Notes: generated from the letters alone by a model not told the origin. 64,000 nucleotides of DNA from Pseudomonas sp. UYIF39 (GCF_029963765.1 NZ_JALBYU010000013.1:1-64000); one strand, 5' to 3'; positions 50,223 through 60,193 are shown, numbered from the stretch's first letter. Program-made: numbers and translations.

Positions 50223-52907
50223 ATGAGTTCGCTAAATGAAAGCTCCGGGTCAATGGCATCGCTGGATATTGATCGGGATGAAACACAGGAGTGGCTGGAA
50301 TCGCTGGAGGCCGTCGTCCGTGATGGCGGTTCCGAGCGTGGCCAGTTCCTGCTCAAACAGTTGGAGCAACACGCACGAGCACTTGGCATCACCTCGCATG
50401 TGCACCCGTACTCGGCGTATCGGAACACAATTCCGATTGAAAGGCAGGGTCCCTACCCAGGGGACCTTGCTGTCGAGGAACGGATCACGTCGATCATTCG
50501 CTGGAATGCATTGGCCATGGTGGTGCGCGCAAACCAGGCCTACGGAGATCTGGGCGGGCACATCGCAAGTTACGCGTCTGCCGCCGAGATCTTCGAGGTT
50601 GGCTTTAACCATTTCTTCCGTGCCCGAGATGAACATCACGGCGGCGACCTGGTGTTTTATCAGCCGCATTCGGCACCGGGCGTCTATGCCCGTGCGTTCC
50701 TTGAAGGGCGGCTGTCAGAAGAGCAATTGGCCAATTACCGTCAGGAAGTGGGCGGCAATGGGCTGAGCTCCTACCCGCACCCCTGGTTGATGCCTGATTT
50801 CTGGCAGTTCCCTACCGGGTCGATGGGCATTGGCCCGATCAGTGCGGTCTATCAGGCGCGTTACATGCGCTACCTCGAGCATCGCAATCTTGCCGAAACT
50901 GCCGAGCGTCATGTCTGGGGTGTGTTTGGTGACGGCGAAATGGATGAGCCAGAATCCATTGCAGGTCTCACCCTCGCTGCGCGGGAAAAACTCGATAACC
51001 TTACCTTTATCGTCAACTGCAACCTGCAGCGCCTGGATGGTCCGGTGCGTGGCAACGGCCAGGTCATTCAAGAACTCGAGGCACTGTTTACCGGCGCCGG
51101 CTGGAATGTGGTCAAGGTCATCTGGGGATCGGACTGGGACCCGTTGTTTTCACGGGACACCAACAATGCCCTGTTACAGCGGTTTGCCCAGACCGTTGAT
51201 GGCCAATACCAGACGCTCGGCTCCAAGGACGGTGCCTACAACCTGCTGCACTTCTTCCAGCAGGATCCAGAGGTCAAGGAACTGGTCTCGCACATGTCCG
51301 ATGCCGAGATTGATGCCCTCAAGCGTGGCGGTCACGACTTCCGCAAGCTGCACGCGGCTTTCGCCGCTGCCAAGGCGCACAAGGGACGGCCGACCGTCAT
51401 CCTCGCCAAAACCAAGAAAGGTTATGGCATGGGCGGTGCGGGCGAGTCGCGCATGACATCGCACCAGGCGAAGAAGCTGGATATCGACGCACTCAAGGCG
51501 TTCCGCGATCGCTTCGCGCTGCCACTGTCGGATGACGATGTCGCGCAATTGCGCTTCTATCGCCCGGCCGAAGACAGCCAGGAGATGCGTTATCTGCGCG
51601 AGCGCAGGACCGCGTTGGGCGGCTACATGCCTTCGCGGCAGAAGGGTAAGGAACACGTTGCCATACCCGCCATGGCGGACTACGCGCGTTTCGCCTTCGA
51701 AGCCGACGGCAAAGAAATGTCCACCACCATGGCGGTGGTGCGGATGCTCGGCGGTTTGCTCAAGGATAAGGAACTGGGGCCGCGTGTCGTGCCTATCGTC
51801 GCGGACGAAGCGCGCACATTCGGTATGGCCAACCTGTTTCGCCAGATCGGAATCTACTCGCCGCTGGGGCAGCTTTACGAGCCGGAAGATGCAGGCTCCA
51901 TGCTGTATTACCGTGAAGCCCGTGACGGTCAGCTGCTGGAGGAGGGCATTACGGAAGCGGGTGCACTGTCTTCCTGGGTGGCAGCTGCCACCTCCTACAG
52001 CGCCCACGGCAAACCGATGCTGCCGTTCTATATCTACTACTCGATGTTCGGCTTCCAACGCGTCGGCGATTTGATCTGGGCAGCGGCTGATCAGCGCGCC
52101 CGCGGCTTCTTGCTGGGCGCCACCGCAGGGCGTACGACCCTGGGTGGAGAAGGGCTGCAGCACCAGGATGGTAGCAGCCACGTGGTGGCGGCCACCGTGC
52201 CGAACTGCCGCGCCTACGATCCGGCTTTTGCTGGCGAGCTGGCGGTGATTGTCGACCATGGCATGCGCCAGATGATGGAACGCGATGTCGATGAGTTCTA
52301 TTACATCACCGTGATGAACGAGAACTACGCGCAGCCTTCTTTGCCGGCAGGCGTTGAAGATCAAGTCATTCGCGGCATGTATCGCTACGCCGTGACGGAT
52401 GCAGCGCCATCCCGTGGTTCGGTCCGACTGCTGGGCAGCGGCACCATCCTGCGGGAAGTGATCGCGGCGTCCGAACTGCTGGCGGCCGACTGGCAAGTAT
52501 CGAGCGAAGTGTGGAGCGTCACCAGTTTCAGCGAGCTGGCTCGTGAAGCGCGGGCAGTGGAGCGACACAATCGCCTGAATCCGTCCGATCCCGAGCAGGT
52601 GAGCCACCTTTGCGCCTCCCTCGTCGGTGATGCGCCAGTGATTGTCGCTTCCGACTACGTTCGTGCCTGGCCGCAACTGATCGCCAGCTATGTCGATGCG
52701 CGCTTCATTGCCCTGGGTACCGACGGGTTTGGTCGCAGTGATACCCGCGCCGCCTTGCGCAGCTTCTTTGAAGTCGATCGTCATCAGGTCGTCCTCGCAG
52801 CGCTGGATGGTCTGGTGCGTGACGGCAAGTTGCCGCGTCAGGTGTTGGCCGAAGCCATCGAGCGATACGGCCTGGACGGTAACCGCCCGGCTCCCTGGAC
52901 TCGCTAA
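50223..52907 (+). CDS. aceE: Pyruvate dehydrogenase E1 component (homodimeric)
   Basis: An 894-residue thiamine-diphosphate enzyme that decarboxylates pyruvate and acetylates the lipoyl group of E2. The start MSSLNESSGS follows TGGAGG. The cofactor motif GDGEMDEPESIAGLTLAA and NCNLQRLDGPVRGNG are as in E. coli AceE (887), as is TRTTLGGEGLQHQDGSSH-like GRTTLGGEGLQHQDG. It is followed by aceF and an E3 gene, forming a full complex. As the complex sits in a catabolic block, it may be a second, inducible copy beside the housekeeping one. Confidence 0.95.
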   Translation: MSSLNESSGSMASLDIDRDETQEWLESLEAVVRDGGSERGQFLLKQLEQHARALGITSHVHPYSAYRNTIPIERQGPYPGDLAVEERITSIIRWNALAMVVRANQAYGDLGGHIASYASAAEIFEVGFNHFFRARDEHHGGDLVFYQPHSAPGVYARAFLEGRLSEEQLANYRQEVGGNGLSSYPHPWLMPDFWQFPTGSMGIGPISAVYQARYMRYLEHRNLAETAERHVWGVFGDGEMDEPESIAGLTLAAREKLDNLTFIVNCNLQRLDGPVRGNGQVIQELEALFTGAGWNVVKVIWGSDWDPLFSRDTNNALLQRFAQTVDGQYQTLGSKDGAYNLLHFFQQDPEVKELVSHMSDAEIDALKRGGHDFRKLHAAFAAAKAHKGRPTVILAKTKKGYGMGGAGESRMTSHQAKKLDIDALKAFRDRFALPLSDDDVAQLRFYRPAEDSQEMRYLRERRTALGGYMPSRQKGKEHVAIPAMADYARFAFEADGKEMSTTMAVVRMLGGLLKDKELGPRVVPIVADEARTFGMANLFRQIGIYSPLGQLYEPEDAGSMLYYREARDGQLLEEGITEAGALSSWVAAATSYSAHGKPMLPFYIYYSMFGFQRVGDLIWAAADQRARGFLLGATAGRTTLGGEGLQHQDGSSHVVAATVPNCRAYDPAFAGELAVIVDHGMRQMMERDVDEFYYITVMNENYAQPSLPAGVEDQVIRGMYRYAVTDAAPSRGSVRLLGSGTILREVIAASELLAADWQVSSEVWSVTSFSELAREARAVERHNRLNPSDPEQVSHLCASLVGDAPVIVASDYVRAWPQLIASYVDARFIALGTDGFGRSDTRAALRSFFEVDRHQVVLAALDGLVRDGKLPRQVLAEAIERYGLDGNRPAPWTR

Positions 52908-52942
52908 CGGTTTTCTCTTCGTACGCGCTCGATGAGCGCTCC

Positions 52943-52968
52943 ATCCGTTGCGTGAACCCGCAACGGAT
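52943..52968 (+). other. Intercistronic hairpin between aceE and aceF
   Basis: Arms ATCCGTTGCG and CGCAACGGAT surround six bases, followed by CTATTT. It may stabilise the aceE message or weakly attenuate. Confidence 0.6.
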
Positions 52969-52991
52969 CTATTTCTTGGCGGCGGTATGTC

Positions 52992-54299
52992 ATGAGTGAA
53001 ATCAGAGAAATTCAGGTCCCTGACATCGGGGACTTCAAAGACCTTCCGGTGATCGAAGTGTTGGTCAAGCCGGGCGATACGGTAGCGTTCGATGATCCAT
53101 TGCTGACCCTGGAATCGGACAAGGCCTCCATGGATGTCCCAAGCCCTGGCGCTGGCACCGTTGTGGCGGTGACCATCAAGGAGGGCGATCGGGTTTCCAA
53201 AGGCAGTGCCATCCTCACGTTGCGGATGGCCGCCGATGCGGCGCTAGCCACTCAGAATCAAGTCAATGGCACTGCGGTGGCTGATGCCGTGGTGAGTGCC
53301 GTTGGGCCACCTGTCGTGGCAACGCCTGCAGCCGCTGTGGTGTCGGCGGTCGCGCCAGTGGTGACTGCCTCTGGCCCGAAACCCCACGCCAGCCCTTCAG
53401 TGCGCAGTTATGCACGCAAACTGGGGGTGGACGTCTCGAAAGTGGCGGCCACCGGCAAGGGCGGGCGAATGCTTCGCGAGGATATCGAAGGCTTCGTCAA
53501 GGACGCCCTGGTTCGCCTCAACAGCTCCAAGCCAGGCGCCGATCACTCCGCTGGGCTCAACCTGCTCCCCTGGCCGGACGTGGATTTCAGCAAGTTCGGC
53601 ACTGTCGAGAAAGTCGCACTGTCGCGTATCAAGAAAATCTCCGGCGCCAACCTTTCGCGCAACTGGGTGATGATTCCCCACGTTACCAACAACGAAGAAG
53701 CGGATATCACCGGGCTTGAAGCGTTTCGCGTGCAGCTCAACACCGAAGGCGGCAAAGACGCGATCAAGTACACCCTGCTGGCTTTCCTGATCAAGGCCGC
53801 GGTCGCCACCCTGAAAGCCTTCCCGCAGTTCAACAGTTCGTTGGGCAACGAAGACGGCGAACCGATCCTGATCCTCAAGCAGTACTACCACATTGGTTTT
53901 GCGGCCGACACGCCGAACGGGCTGGTGGTGCCGGTGATTCGCGACGCCGATCAGAAAGGCATCGGCCAGATCGCCACCGAGTGCGGCGAACTGGCGAGAA
54001 AGGCACGGGACGGCAAGTTGGGCCCTGCCGACATGACCGGCGGCACCTTTACCGTTTCCAGCCTGGGTGGGATCGGAGGTACAGGTTTCACTCCCATTAT
54101 CAACGCGCCGGAAGTGGCGATCCTCGGCGTTACCCGCGCGCAGACCCGGCCGGTCTGGGAGGGTAACGGCTTTGCGCCACGGCTGATTCTGCCCCTGGCA
54201 CTGTCATGGGATCACCGCGTCGTGGATGGCGCGGCCGCGGCACGCTTCCTCCAGCATCTGGCAGCTCTGTTGGCTGATTTCCGTCGAATTGCACTTTGA
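52992..54299 (+). CDS. aceF: Dihydrolipoamide acetyltransferase (PDH E2)
   Basis: A 435-residue E2 with one lipoyl domain (lipoyl Lys in ESDKASMDVPSP, about residue 44), an Ala/Val/Pro linker, a peripheral-subunit-binding domain (SPSVRSYARKLGVDVSKVA, about 136-154) and the catalytic domain with SWDHRVVDGAAAARFL near the end (His and Asp of the active site). It passes acetyl to CoA. E. coli AceF has three lipoyl domains; the single one here is the short form, with another lipoyl domain on the E3 gene. Confidence 0.94.
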   Translation: MSEIREIQVPDIGDFKDLPVIEVLVKPGDTVAFDDPLLTLESDKASMDVPSPGAGTVVAVTIKEGDRVSKGSAILTLRMAADAALATQNQVNGTAVADAVVSAVGPPVVATPAAAVVSAVAPVVTASGPKPHASPSVRSYARKLGVDVSKVAATGKGGRMLREDIEGFVKDALVRLNSSKPGADHSAGLNLLPWPDVDFSKFGTVEKVALSRIKKISGANLSRNWVMIPHVTNNEEADITGLEAFRVQLNTEGGKDAIKYTLLAFLIKAAVATLKAFPQFNSSLGNEDGEPILILKQYYHIGFAADTPNGLVVPVIRDADQKGIGQIATECGELARKARDGKLGPADMTGGTFTVSSLGGIGGTGFTPIINAPEVAILGVTRAQTRPVWEGNGFAPRLILPLALSWDHRVVDGAAAARFLQHLAALLADFRRIAL

Positions 54300-54309
54300 G
54301 GGGCAGCCC

Positions 54310-56100
54310 ATGAGTCAGGTTATTGAAGTGAAGATGCCAGGTATCGGCGATGCGGTCGCGATGCCGGTGATCGAGGTGCTGGTCAAGGTCGGCGATCGGG
54401 TTGCAGTCGATGACGCCATCTGCGTGCTTGAGTCGGATAAGGCCACCATGGATGTGCCGTCTTCGGCCGCCGGGGTGGTCAAGGAAGTGCGGGTCAAAAT
54501 CGGTGACAAGGTGGCGGAAGGCGTTGTGTTGTTGACGCTGGAGTCGAATGACGCGGCAGCCCCTTCAGGTGCGCCAGTACCACCTGCCAGCGCGCAGTCG
54601 CCAAGGCCCTCAGCCGCATCAACTGCCACCCACGGCGGCAGTGCTGATCGGGAGTGCGACGTGCTTGTCCTGGGTGGCGGCCCTGGCGGTTACTCCGCCG
54701 CCTTTCGCTCGGCGGATCTGGGGCAGAAAACCCTAGTGGTAGAGCGCTATGCATCGCTCGGGGGCGTGTGCCTCAACGTCGGTTGCATCCCTTCCAAGGC
54801 GTTACTGCATATCGCCTCGGTGATGGAAGAAGTACCGCATCTGGCTGCACTGGGGATCGACTTCAGCGCCAGCCAGGTGGATATCGACAAGCTGCGCGCG
54901 CACAAGGAGTCGGTGGTCAGCAAGCTGACGAGCGGGCTCGCCGGGATGGCCAAGGGGCGCAATGTCGAAGTCGTGCGTGGCTTCGGTCGCTTTCTCGATG
55001 CGCACCATATCGAAGTTTCACTCTGTTCAGGTTCCGGCCAGGCGCAGACGGGCGAGAAGCAGGTCATTCGCTTTAAACAGTGCGTGATTGCCGCGGGCAG
55101 CCAGGCCGTCAAGCTGCCTTTTATGCCGCAAGACCCGCGCATCGTCGACTCCACCGGGGCTCTGGAACTCAGGGCGGTGCCCAAGCGCATGCTGGTGGTG
55201 GGCGGCGGCATTATCGGGCTGGAGATGGCCACCGTGTATTCCGCCCTTGGTGCGCGTATCGACGTGGTCGAGATGCTGGACGGCTTGATGCAGGGGCCTG
55301 ACCGCGATCTGGTCAAGGTCTGGGAAAAACACAACAGCCACCGTTTCGATCAGGTGATGTTGAAAACCCGAACGGTGAATGCCGAGGCCAGTGAGCAGGG
55401 CATCTGGGTGACGTTCGAAGGTGAAAAGGCACCTTCAGAGCCGCAATGCTATGACCTGGTACTGGTTTCTGTAGGCCGAAGACCCAATGGCGACAAGATC
55501 GACGCCGACAAGGCGGGTATCAACGTGGGTGAGCGCGGATTCATTGCCGTGGACCAGCAGATGCGCACCAACGTGCCGCACATCTTCGCGATCGGCGACA
55601 TCGTTGGCCAACCCATGCTTGCGCACAAGGCGGTACACGAGGGGCACGTCGCCGCTGAAGTGGCGGCAGGCGAGGCCACCCACAATGCCGAATTGGCCCG
55701 CAGCCGCTTTGATCCGTTGCAGATTCCGGGGGTTGCCTACACCAATCCAGAGGTGGCCTGGGCCGGTCTTACTCAGCAGGAAGCCAAGGACAAAGGCATC
55801 AAGGTCGAATCCGCGGTGTTCCCGTGGGCAGCGTCGGGACGGGCGATTGCCAACGGTCGCGATGAAGGTTTCACCAAGCTGTTGTTCGATGCACAAACCC
55901 ATAGGGTGGTCGGCGGCGGCATCGTAGGCACCGGGGCGGGCGACCTGATCAGCGAGGTGTGCCTGGCCATCGAAATGGGCGCCGATGCGGTGGATATCGG
56001 CAAGACCATCCACCCCCATCCGACCTTGGGTGAGACCGTGGGGATGGCGGCGGAAGTCGCCCATGGCAGTTGCACCGACCTGCCGGCGGTCCGTCGCTAA
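54310..56100 (+). CDS. lpdA: Dihydrolipoamide dehydrogenase (E3) with N-terminal lipoyl domain
   Basis: A 596-residue flavoenzyme, starting MSQVIEVKMPGIGD. Residues 1-80 are a lipoyl domain (ESDKATMDVPSSA), followed by an Ala/Pro/Ser linker and the disulfide reductase. The FAD motif VLVLGGGPGGYSAAFRSADL, redox disulfide GGVCLNVGCIPSKALL, NAD motif VVGGGIIGLEMATV and HPHPTLGETV near the end are intact. It reoxidises the lipoyl groups of E2. Lipoyl-E3 fusions of this kind occur in beta-proteobacterial and Neisseria PDH operons. Confidence 0.94.
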   Translation: MSQVIEVKMPGIGDAVAMPVIEVLVKVGDRVAVDDAICVLESDKATMDVPSSAAGVVKEVRVKIGDKVAEGVVLLTLESNDAAAPSGAPVPPASAQSPRPSAASTATHGGSADRECDVLVLGGGPGGYSAAFRSADLGQKTLVVERYASLGGVCLNVGCIPSKALLHIASVMEEVPHLAALGIDFSASQVDIDKLRAHKESVVSKLTSGLAGMAKGRNVEVVRGFGRFLDAHHIEVSLCSGSGQAQTGEKQVIRFKQCVIAAGSQAVKLPFMPQDPRIVDSTGALELRAVPKRMLVVGGGIIGLEMATVYSALGARIDVVEMLDGLMQGPDRDLVKVWEKHNSHRFDQVMLKTRTVNAEASEQGIWVTFEGEKAPSEPQCYDLVLVSVGRRPNGDKIDADKAGINVGERGFIAVDQQMRTNVPHIFAIGDIVGQPMLAHKAVHEGHVAAEVAAGEATHNAELARSRFDPLQIPGVAYTNPEVAWAGLTQQEAKDKGIKVESAVFPWAASGRAIANGRDEGFTKLLFDAQTHRVVGGGIVGTGAGDLISEVCLAIEMGADAVDIGKTIHPHPTLGETVGMAAEVAHGSCTDLPAVRR

Positions 56101-56166
56101 ACACTAATGAGCGGGGCGCGTCTGCAGCGCCTCGCCTTGCTATCGACCAGATCGGGATTTTCATCC

Positions 56167-57060
56167 ATGACCAGTGTTCCAGCTACGATTCTCGTCACAT
56201 CGGCCAACGGCAACCAGGGTAAGCGCCTTATTCCCCGGTTGCTCGCCGCAGGACATCGTGTGCGTGCCTGCGTACGCAGCAAGGGCTCAGCCGACACCCT
56301 GAATGAACTGGGTGTGCAGGAAGTGCTGGTGGGTGATCTGGCTGATCCGTCATTCATTCGTGAAGCGGTGGGGGGCATTGCGACTATCTATCACATCGGC
56401 CCGACCCTGCATCCGGATGAACGAGCGATCGGCTTCGATATCGTTGATGCAGCACGGGAAGCGGGAGTAGGGCATTTCGTCTTCAGCTCGGTGCTTCATG
56501 CCATCACGACTGACCTGCTCCAGCATGAAATCAAGCGCGACATCGAGGAGCATCTGCTGTCTTCCGGGCTCGAATTCACCATCCTCCAACCGGCGAATTA
56601 CATGCTGGCGGCACGCATGAAGCCGGTCTTCGAGGAAGGCGTATTCCGCTTGTCCTGGGCGTTGGATCGTTATCAATCCATGGTCGATCTGGACGATGTG
56701 ACCGAGGTGGCAGCGAAGGTGCTCGCACAGCCGACACTCCATCGCGCAGCCACCTACGAGCTGGTGGGGCCTGGACGTTTCACGGCGCACGATATCGGGC
56801 GGGTGCTATCAGGCGTACTCGGTCACGAGATTCGGGTCGAGCGCATTGACATGGCGTCGTTCATCCGAGCCCGGTTTGGCAATGGCGACCCCGTCACGTT
56901 TGCGCATCAAGCCCGGGTGAGCGATTCGATCGAGAAGCGCTACAGCCACCACGATTTCCTCGGTAATCCAAACGTCCTCTCGTGGTTGCTGGGTCGCTCA
57001 CCGACCCGCTTCGAAGACTTCGTGCGCAAGGAATATGCAGCCTACAAGGCGCAGAGATAG
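56167..57060 (+). CDS. NmrA-family NAD(P)-binding protein
   Basis: A 297-residue atypical short-chain dehydrogenase-like protein. The Rossmann motif ILVTSANGNQGKRLIPRLLA (about 8-27) is the NmrA/SDR-a5 form, and the active Tyr-x3-Lys of true reductases is not seen at its usual place. Such proteins reduce quinones or act as redox sensors. The start MTSVPATI is preferred to an upstream frame. It sits 66 bp after lpdA on the same strand. Confidence 0.8.
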   Translation: MTSVPATILVTSANGNQGKRLIPRLLAAGHRVRACVRSKGSADTLNELGVQEVLVGDLADPSFIREAVGGIATIYHIGPTLHPDERAIGFDIVDAAREAGVGHFVFSSVLHAITTDLLQHEIKRDIEEHLLSSGLEFTILQPANYMLAARMKPVFEEGVFRLSWALDRYQSMVDLDDVTEVAAKVLAQPTLHRAATYELVGPGRFTAHDIGRVLSGVLGHEIRVERIDMASFIRARFGNGDPVTFAHQARVSDSIEKRYSHHDFLGNPNVLSWLLGRSPTRFEDFVRKEYAAYKAQR

Positions 57061-57152
57061 ATGTCCGGCCTGGTTTTGAAAGGGCAGACAAAAAGCGTCT
57101 TGCCGTTGGTAAACCGGGATCAACCCATGATCACACGAGATGGAGAATAGAG

Positions 57153-58043
57153 ATGATCGAAAACGCCGGCACATTCTCTCTTGGCGGCCGCACCGTGAAA
57201 CGGCTCGGTTACGGCGCCATGCAGCTCGCAGGTCCCGGTGCGTTCGGGCCCTCGCGCGACAAGGCCAGTGCACTGGCAACTTTGCGTGAGGCGCTGGCGG
57301 CGGGCGTCAACCACATCGACACCAGCGACTACTACGGTCCGCAGGTCGTCAATCAACTGATTCGCGAAGCGCTGGCGCCTTATCCCGAAGATTTGCTGAT
57401 CGTCACCAAGGTCGGTGCGCGCCGCGGAACGGCGGGTGAGTGGTTTCCTGCCTGCCAGCCGGACGAGCTTGTGCAAGCGGTCGAGGGAAATCTGCGTAAT
57501 CTCGGACTGGACGCGCTCGACGTCGTGAATTTTCGCGTCATGTTCAGCCCCCAGGGGCCGGCGCAAGGCTCAATCGCCGCACCGCTTGAAGCGCTCGCTG
57601 AACTGCAACGACGAGGGCTGGTGCGCCATATCGGCCTTAGCAACGTAACGGCTGAGCAGGTCTGGGAGGGGCGCGAGATCGTCGAGATTGCCTGCGTGCA
57701 GAACCACTACAACCTGGTGCATCGCGTTGACGACCCGCTCATCGACGTCCTGGCCAAGGACGGCATCGCCTACGTCCCGTTCTTTCCGCTGGGCGGATTC
57801 AACCCACTGCAATCGGCAACCCTGACCCGAGTCGCTACTGACCTTGGAGCGACGCCGCTGCAGGTCGCTCTGGCGTGGCTGCTGCAACGCTCGCCCAACA
57901 TCCTGTTGATCCCCGGCACTTCCTCGGTCGCCCATCTGCACGAAAACCTCGCGATCGCTGCACTGGATTTGCCGGACGATGCGGTCGCTGCGCTGGACGG
58001 CATCTCGTCGGTTCAGTCATCGGGTATGGAACACGATACGTGA
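57153..58043 (+). CDS. Aldo/keto reductase
   Basis: A 296-residue TIM-barrel oxidoreductase, starting MIENAGTFSLGG. Asp and Tyr of the active site are in HIDTSDYYGP (about 54-63) and Lys in LLIVTKVGARRG. The usual catalytic His is not there: the strand reads DVVNFRVMF. NADPH-binding residues VQNHYNL and IPGTSSVAHLHENLA are present. The lack of the His is typical for one AKR branch and may mean altered chemistry. The substrate is unknown. Confidence 0.85.
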   Translation: MIENAGTFSLGGRTVKRLGYGAMQLAGPGAFGPSRDKASALATLREALAAGVNHIDTSDYYGPQVVNQLIREALAPYPEDLLIVTKVGARRGTAGEWFPACQPDELVQAVEGNLRNLGLDALDVVNFRVMFSPQGPAQGSIAAPLEALAELQRRGLVRHIGLSNVTAEQVWEGREIVEIACVQNHYNLVHRVDDPLIDVLAKDGIAYVPFFPLGGFNPLQSATLTRVATDLGATPLQVALAWLLQRSPNILLIPGTSSVAHLHENLAIAALDLPDDAVAALDGISSVQSSGMEHDT

Positions 58044-58057
58044 CGCAGGAGATGACA

Positions 58058-58915
58058 ATGAACAGTTGCAACAAGACAGGCACGGTTGACTTGAGCCAAT
58101 GGGTGGGCCGGGGGGAATTGAGTGCCGACCGCATCGATCAACGTGTCGCCCAGGCGCTGGCCGCCACGCTCGATCTGGATCCCGATGGTTTGGTAGAGGG
58201 TGCCGAGTTGCCGCCCTTGTGGCACTGGGTGTACTTCACGCCAAACGCCCGAGCCTGCGAAATCGGCACCGATGGCCATCCGAAACGCGGGGGATTCCTG
58301 CCGCCGGTGGACCTGCCCAACCGTATGTGGGCAGGCGGTCGCCTGAGTTTCGAGCAGCCATTGCGGATTGGCGAGGCCGTCACGCGGATTTCCCGCATCG
58401 CCCGCTGCGAGCGCAAAACCGGACGCAATGGCGAACTGGTGTTCGTGACCGTGGAGCACACGGTCTCGGGTGAGCGTGGTGTCTGCCTGGTTGAGGAACA
58501 GGACATCGTCTACCGCCAGCCTGCGCCGAAAGGTGCGCCCCTGACCAGCGCGCCAGTTGAGGGCTGTGCCGAGTTTCGCCAGTCCGTTAACCCCGACCCG
58601 GTCTTGCTGTTCCGTTATTCGGCGCTGACGTTCAACGGCCATCGCATTCACTACGACCAGCCTTACGCGATTGAGGAAGAAGGTTATCCGGGGCTCGTGG
58701 TGCAGGGGCCGCTGGCCGCCACGCTGCTGCTCGAAGCCTATCGGACCCGACATCCGGCCAAACGCATTCGACGCTTTGCGTTTCGTGGGGTGGGTCCGCT
58801 TTTCGAAACGGCGGATTTTGATCTGTGCGGCCAGATCACCGGCCCGGACACCGCTGACTTGTGGACGGAATGCGCTGGCCGGCTGGCGATGAAGGCTGAA
58901 GTCACCGTCGACTGA
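58058..58915 (+). CDS. MaoC/FAS1-like CoA hydratase, itaconyl/mesaconyl-CoA type
   Basis: A 285-residue double hot-dog enzyme. It has GAELPPLWHWVYFTPNARAC at the N terminus, GGFLPPVDLPNRMWAGGRLS, and the C-terminal hot dog with LTFNGHRIHYDQPYA and YPGLVVQGPLAATLLLE (His/Asp hydratase site). This is the layout of mesaconyl-C4-CoA hydratase and P. aeruginosa itaconyl-CoA hydratase. It would add water to an unsaturated C5 CoA ester to give citramalyl-CoA. The start at 58058 is set by GCAGGAG six bases before it. Confidence 0.8.
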   Translation: MNSCNKTGTVDLSQWVGRGELSADRIDQRVAQALAATLDLDPDGLVEGAELPPLWHWVYFTPNARACEIGTDGHPKRGGFLPPVDLPNRMWAGGRLSFEQPLRIGEAVTRISRIARCERKTGRNGELVFVTVEHTVSGERGVCLVEEQDIVYRQPAPKGAPLTSAPVEGCAEFRQSVNPDPVLLFRYSALTFNGHRIHYDQPYAIEEEGYPGLVVQGPLAATLLLEAYRTRHPAKRIRRFAFRGVGPLFETADFDLCGQITGPDTADLWTECAGRLAMKAEVTVD

Positions 58916-59016
58916 CCGGCTAACCAACCAAAACGATTCAACAAAAGGTGCCTCTGTGCAGAGGTGCCAAGGGCACTGCTGTGCCGCAATTGCCTTAGAC
59001 AGGCCAGGAAACCGCC

Positions 59017-60183
59017 ATGACCATGCTCTATACCCCTGACGAACACCAGGAAATCCGCGATGCAGTACGTGCCCTATGCAGTGAGTTTCCGGACGAATAT
59101 TTCCGCAAGATCGACGAACAGCGTGCCTACCCGGAGGCGTTTGTCGACGCCTTGATCGGTGCCGGCTGGCTTTCCGCGATGATCCCCGAAGAGTACGGCG
59201 GCTCGGGCCTGGGGCTCACCGAGGCGTCCGTGATCATGGAGGAGATCAACCGCTCGGGCGGCAACTCCGGCGCCGTTCACGGCCAGATGTACAACATGAG
59301 CACGCTGCTGCGTAACGGCAGCCGGGCGCAGAAGGAAAAATACCTGCCGAAGATTGCTTCAGGCGAATTGCGCATCCAGTCGATGGCGGTCACCGAGCCG
59401 ACTACCGGCACTGACACCACCAAGATCAAGACCAACGCGGTGAAGAAAGACGGCCGCTACGTCGTCAACGGCCAAAAAGTGTGGATCTCGCGGGTGCAGC
59501 ATTCGGACCTGATGATCCTGCTGGCGCGCACCACGCCGCTGACCGAAGTGAAAAGAAAGTCCGAGGGCATGTCGATCTTCATCGTCGACCTCAAAGACTC
59601 GATCGGCAAAGGCCTCACCGTGCAGCCGATCCCCAACATGGTGAACCACGAGACCAACGAGCTGTTCTTCGACAACCTCGAGATTCCCGAGGAGAACCTG
59701 ATCGGCGAGGAGGGCAAGGGTTTCAAATACATCCTCGACGGGCTCAACGCCGAACGCACGTTGATTGCCGCCGAATGCATCGGCGACGGTTACTGGTTCA
59801 TGGAACGCGCGGTCAAGTACGCCAACGAGCGCGTGGTGTTCGACCGTCCGATCGGTCAGAACCAAGGGGTGCAATTCCCGATCGCCGACGCTTTCATCGA
59901 GATCGAGGCGGCCAATCTGATGCGCTTCAAGGCGTGCCAGTTGTTCGACGCCAACCAACCCTGTGGTGCCCAGGCCAACATGGCCAAATACCTGGCGGCC
60001 AAGGCTTCGTGGGAGGCAGCCAACGTCTGCCTGCAAACCCACGGCGGCTTCGGCTTTGCCAACGAATACGACATCGAGCGCAAGTTCCGTGAGACCCGGC
60101 TGTACCAGGTCGCGCCGATCTCCACCAACTTGATCTACTCCTACGTCGCCGAGCACCTGCTCGGGCTGCCGCGCTCTTTCTGA
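59017..60183 (+). CDS. Acyl-CoA dehydrogenase family protein
   Basis: A 388-residue FAD enzyme with the three family domains. FAD/substrate motifs: AVTEPTTGTDTTKIKTNAV (about 125-143) and THGGFGFANEYDIERKFRE near the end. The usual IYEGT segment with the catalytic Glu is replaced by LYQVAPISTNLI. The same arrangement is remembered from a P. aeruginosa acyl-CoA dehydrogenase beside the itaconate genes. Oxidation of methylsuccinyl-CoA or a related CoA ester is the likely role by context. Confidence 0.85.
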   Translation: MTMLYTPDEHQEIRDAVRALCSEFPDEYFRKIDEQRAYPEAFVDALIGAGWLSAMIPEEYGGSGLGLTEASVIMEEINRSGGNSGAVHGQMYNMSTLLRNGSRAQKEKYLPKIASGELRIQSMAVTEPTTGTDTTKIKTNAVKKDGRYVVNGQKVWISRVQHSDLMILLARTTPLTEVKRKSEGMSIFIVDLKDSIGKGLTVQPIPNMVNHETNELFFDNLEIPEENLIGEEGKGFKYILDGLNAERTLIAAECIGDGYWFMERAVKYANERVVFDRPIGQNQGVQFPIADAFIEIEAANLMRFKACQLFDANQPCGAQANMAKYLAAKASWEAANVCLQTHGGFGFANEYDIERKFRETRLYQVAPISTNLIYSYVAEHLLGLPRSF

Positions 60184-60193
60184 GGAATCTGCC

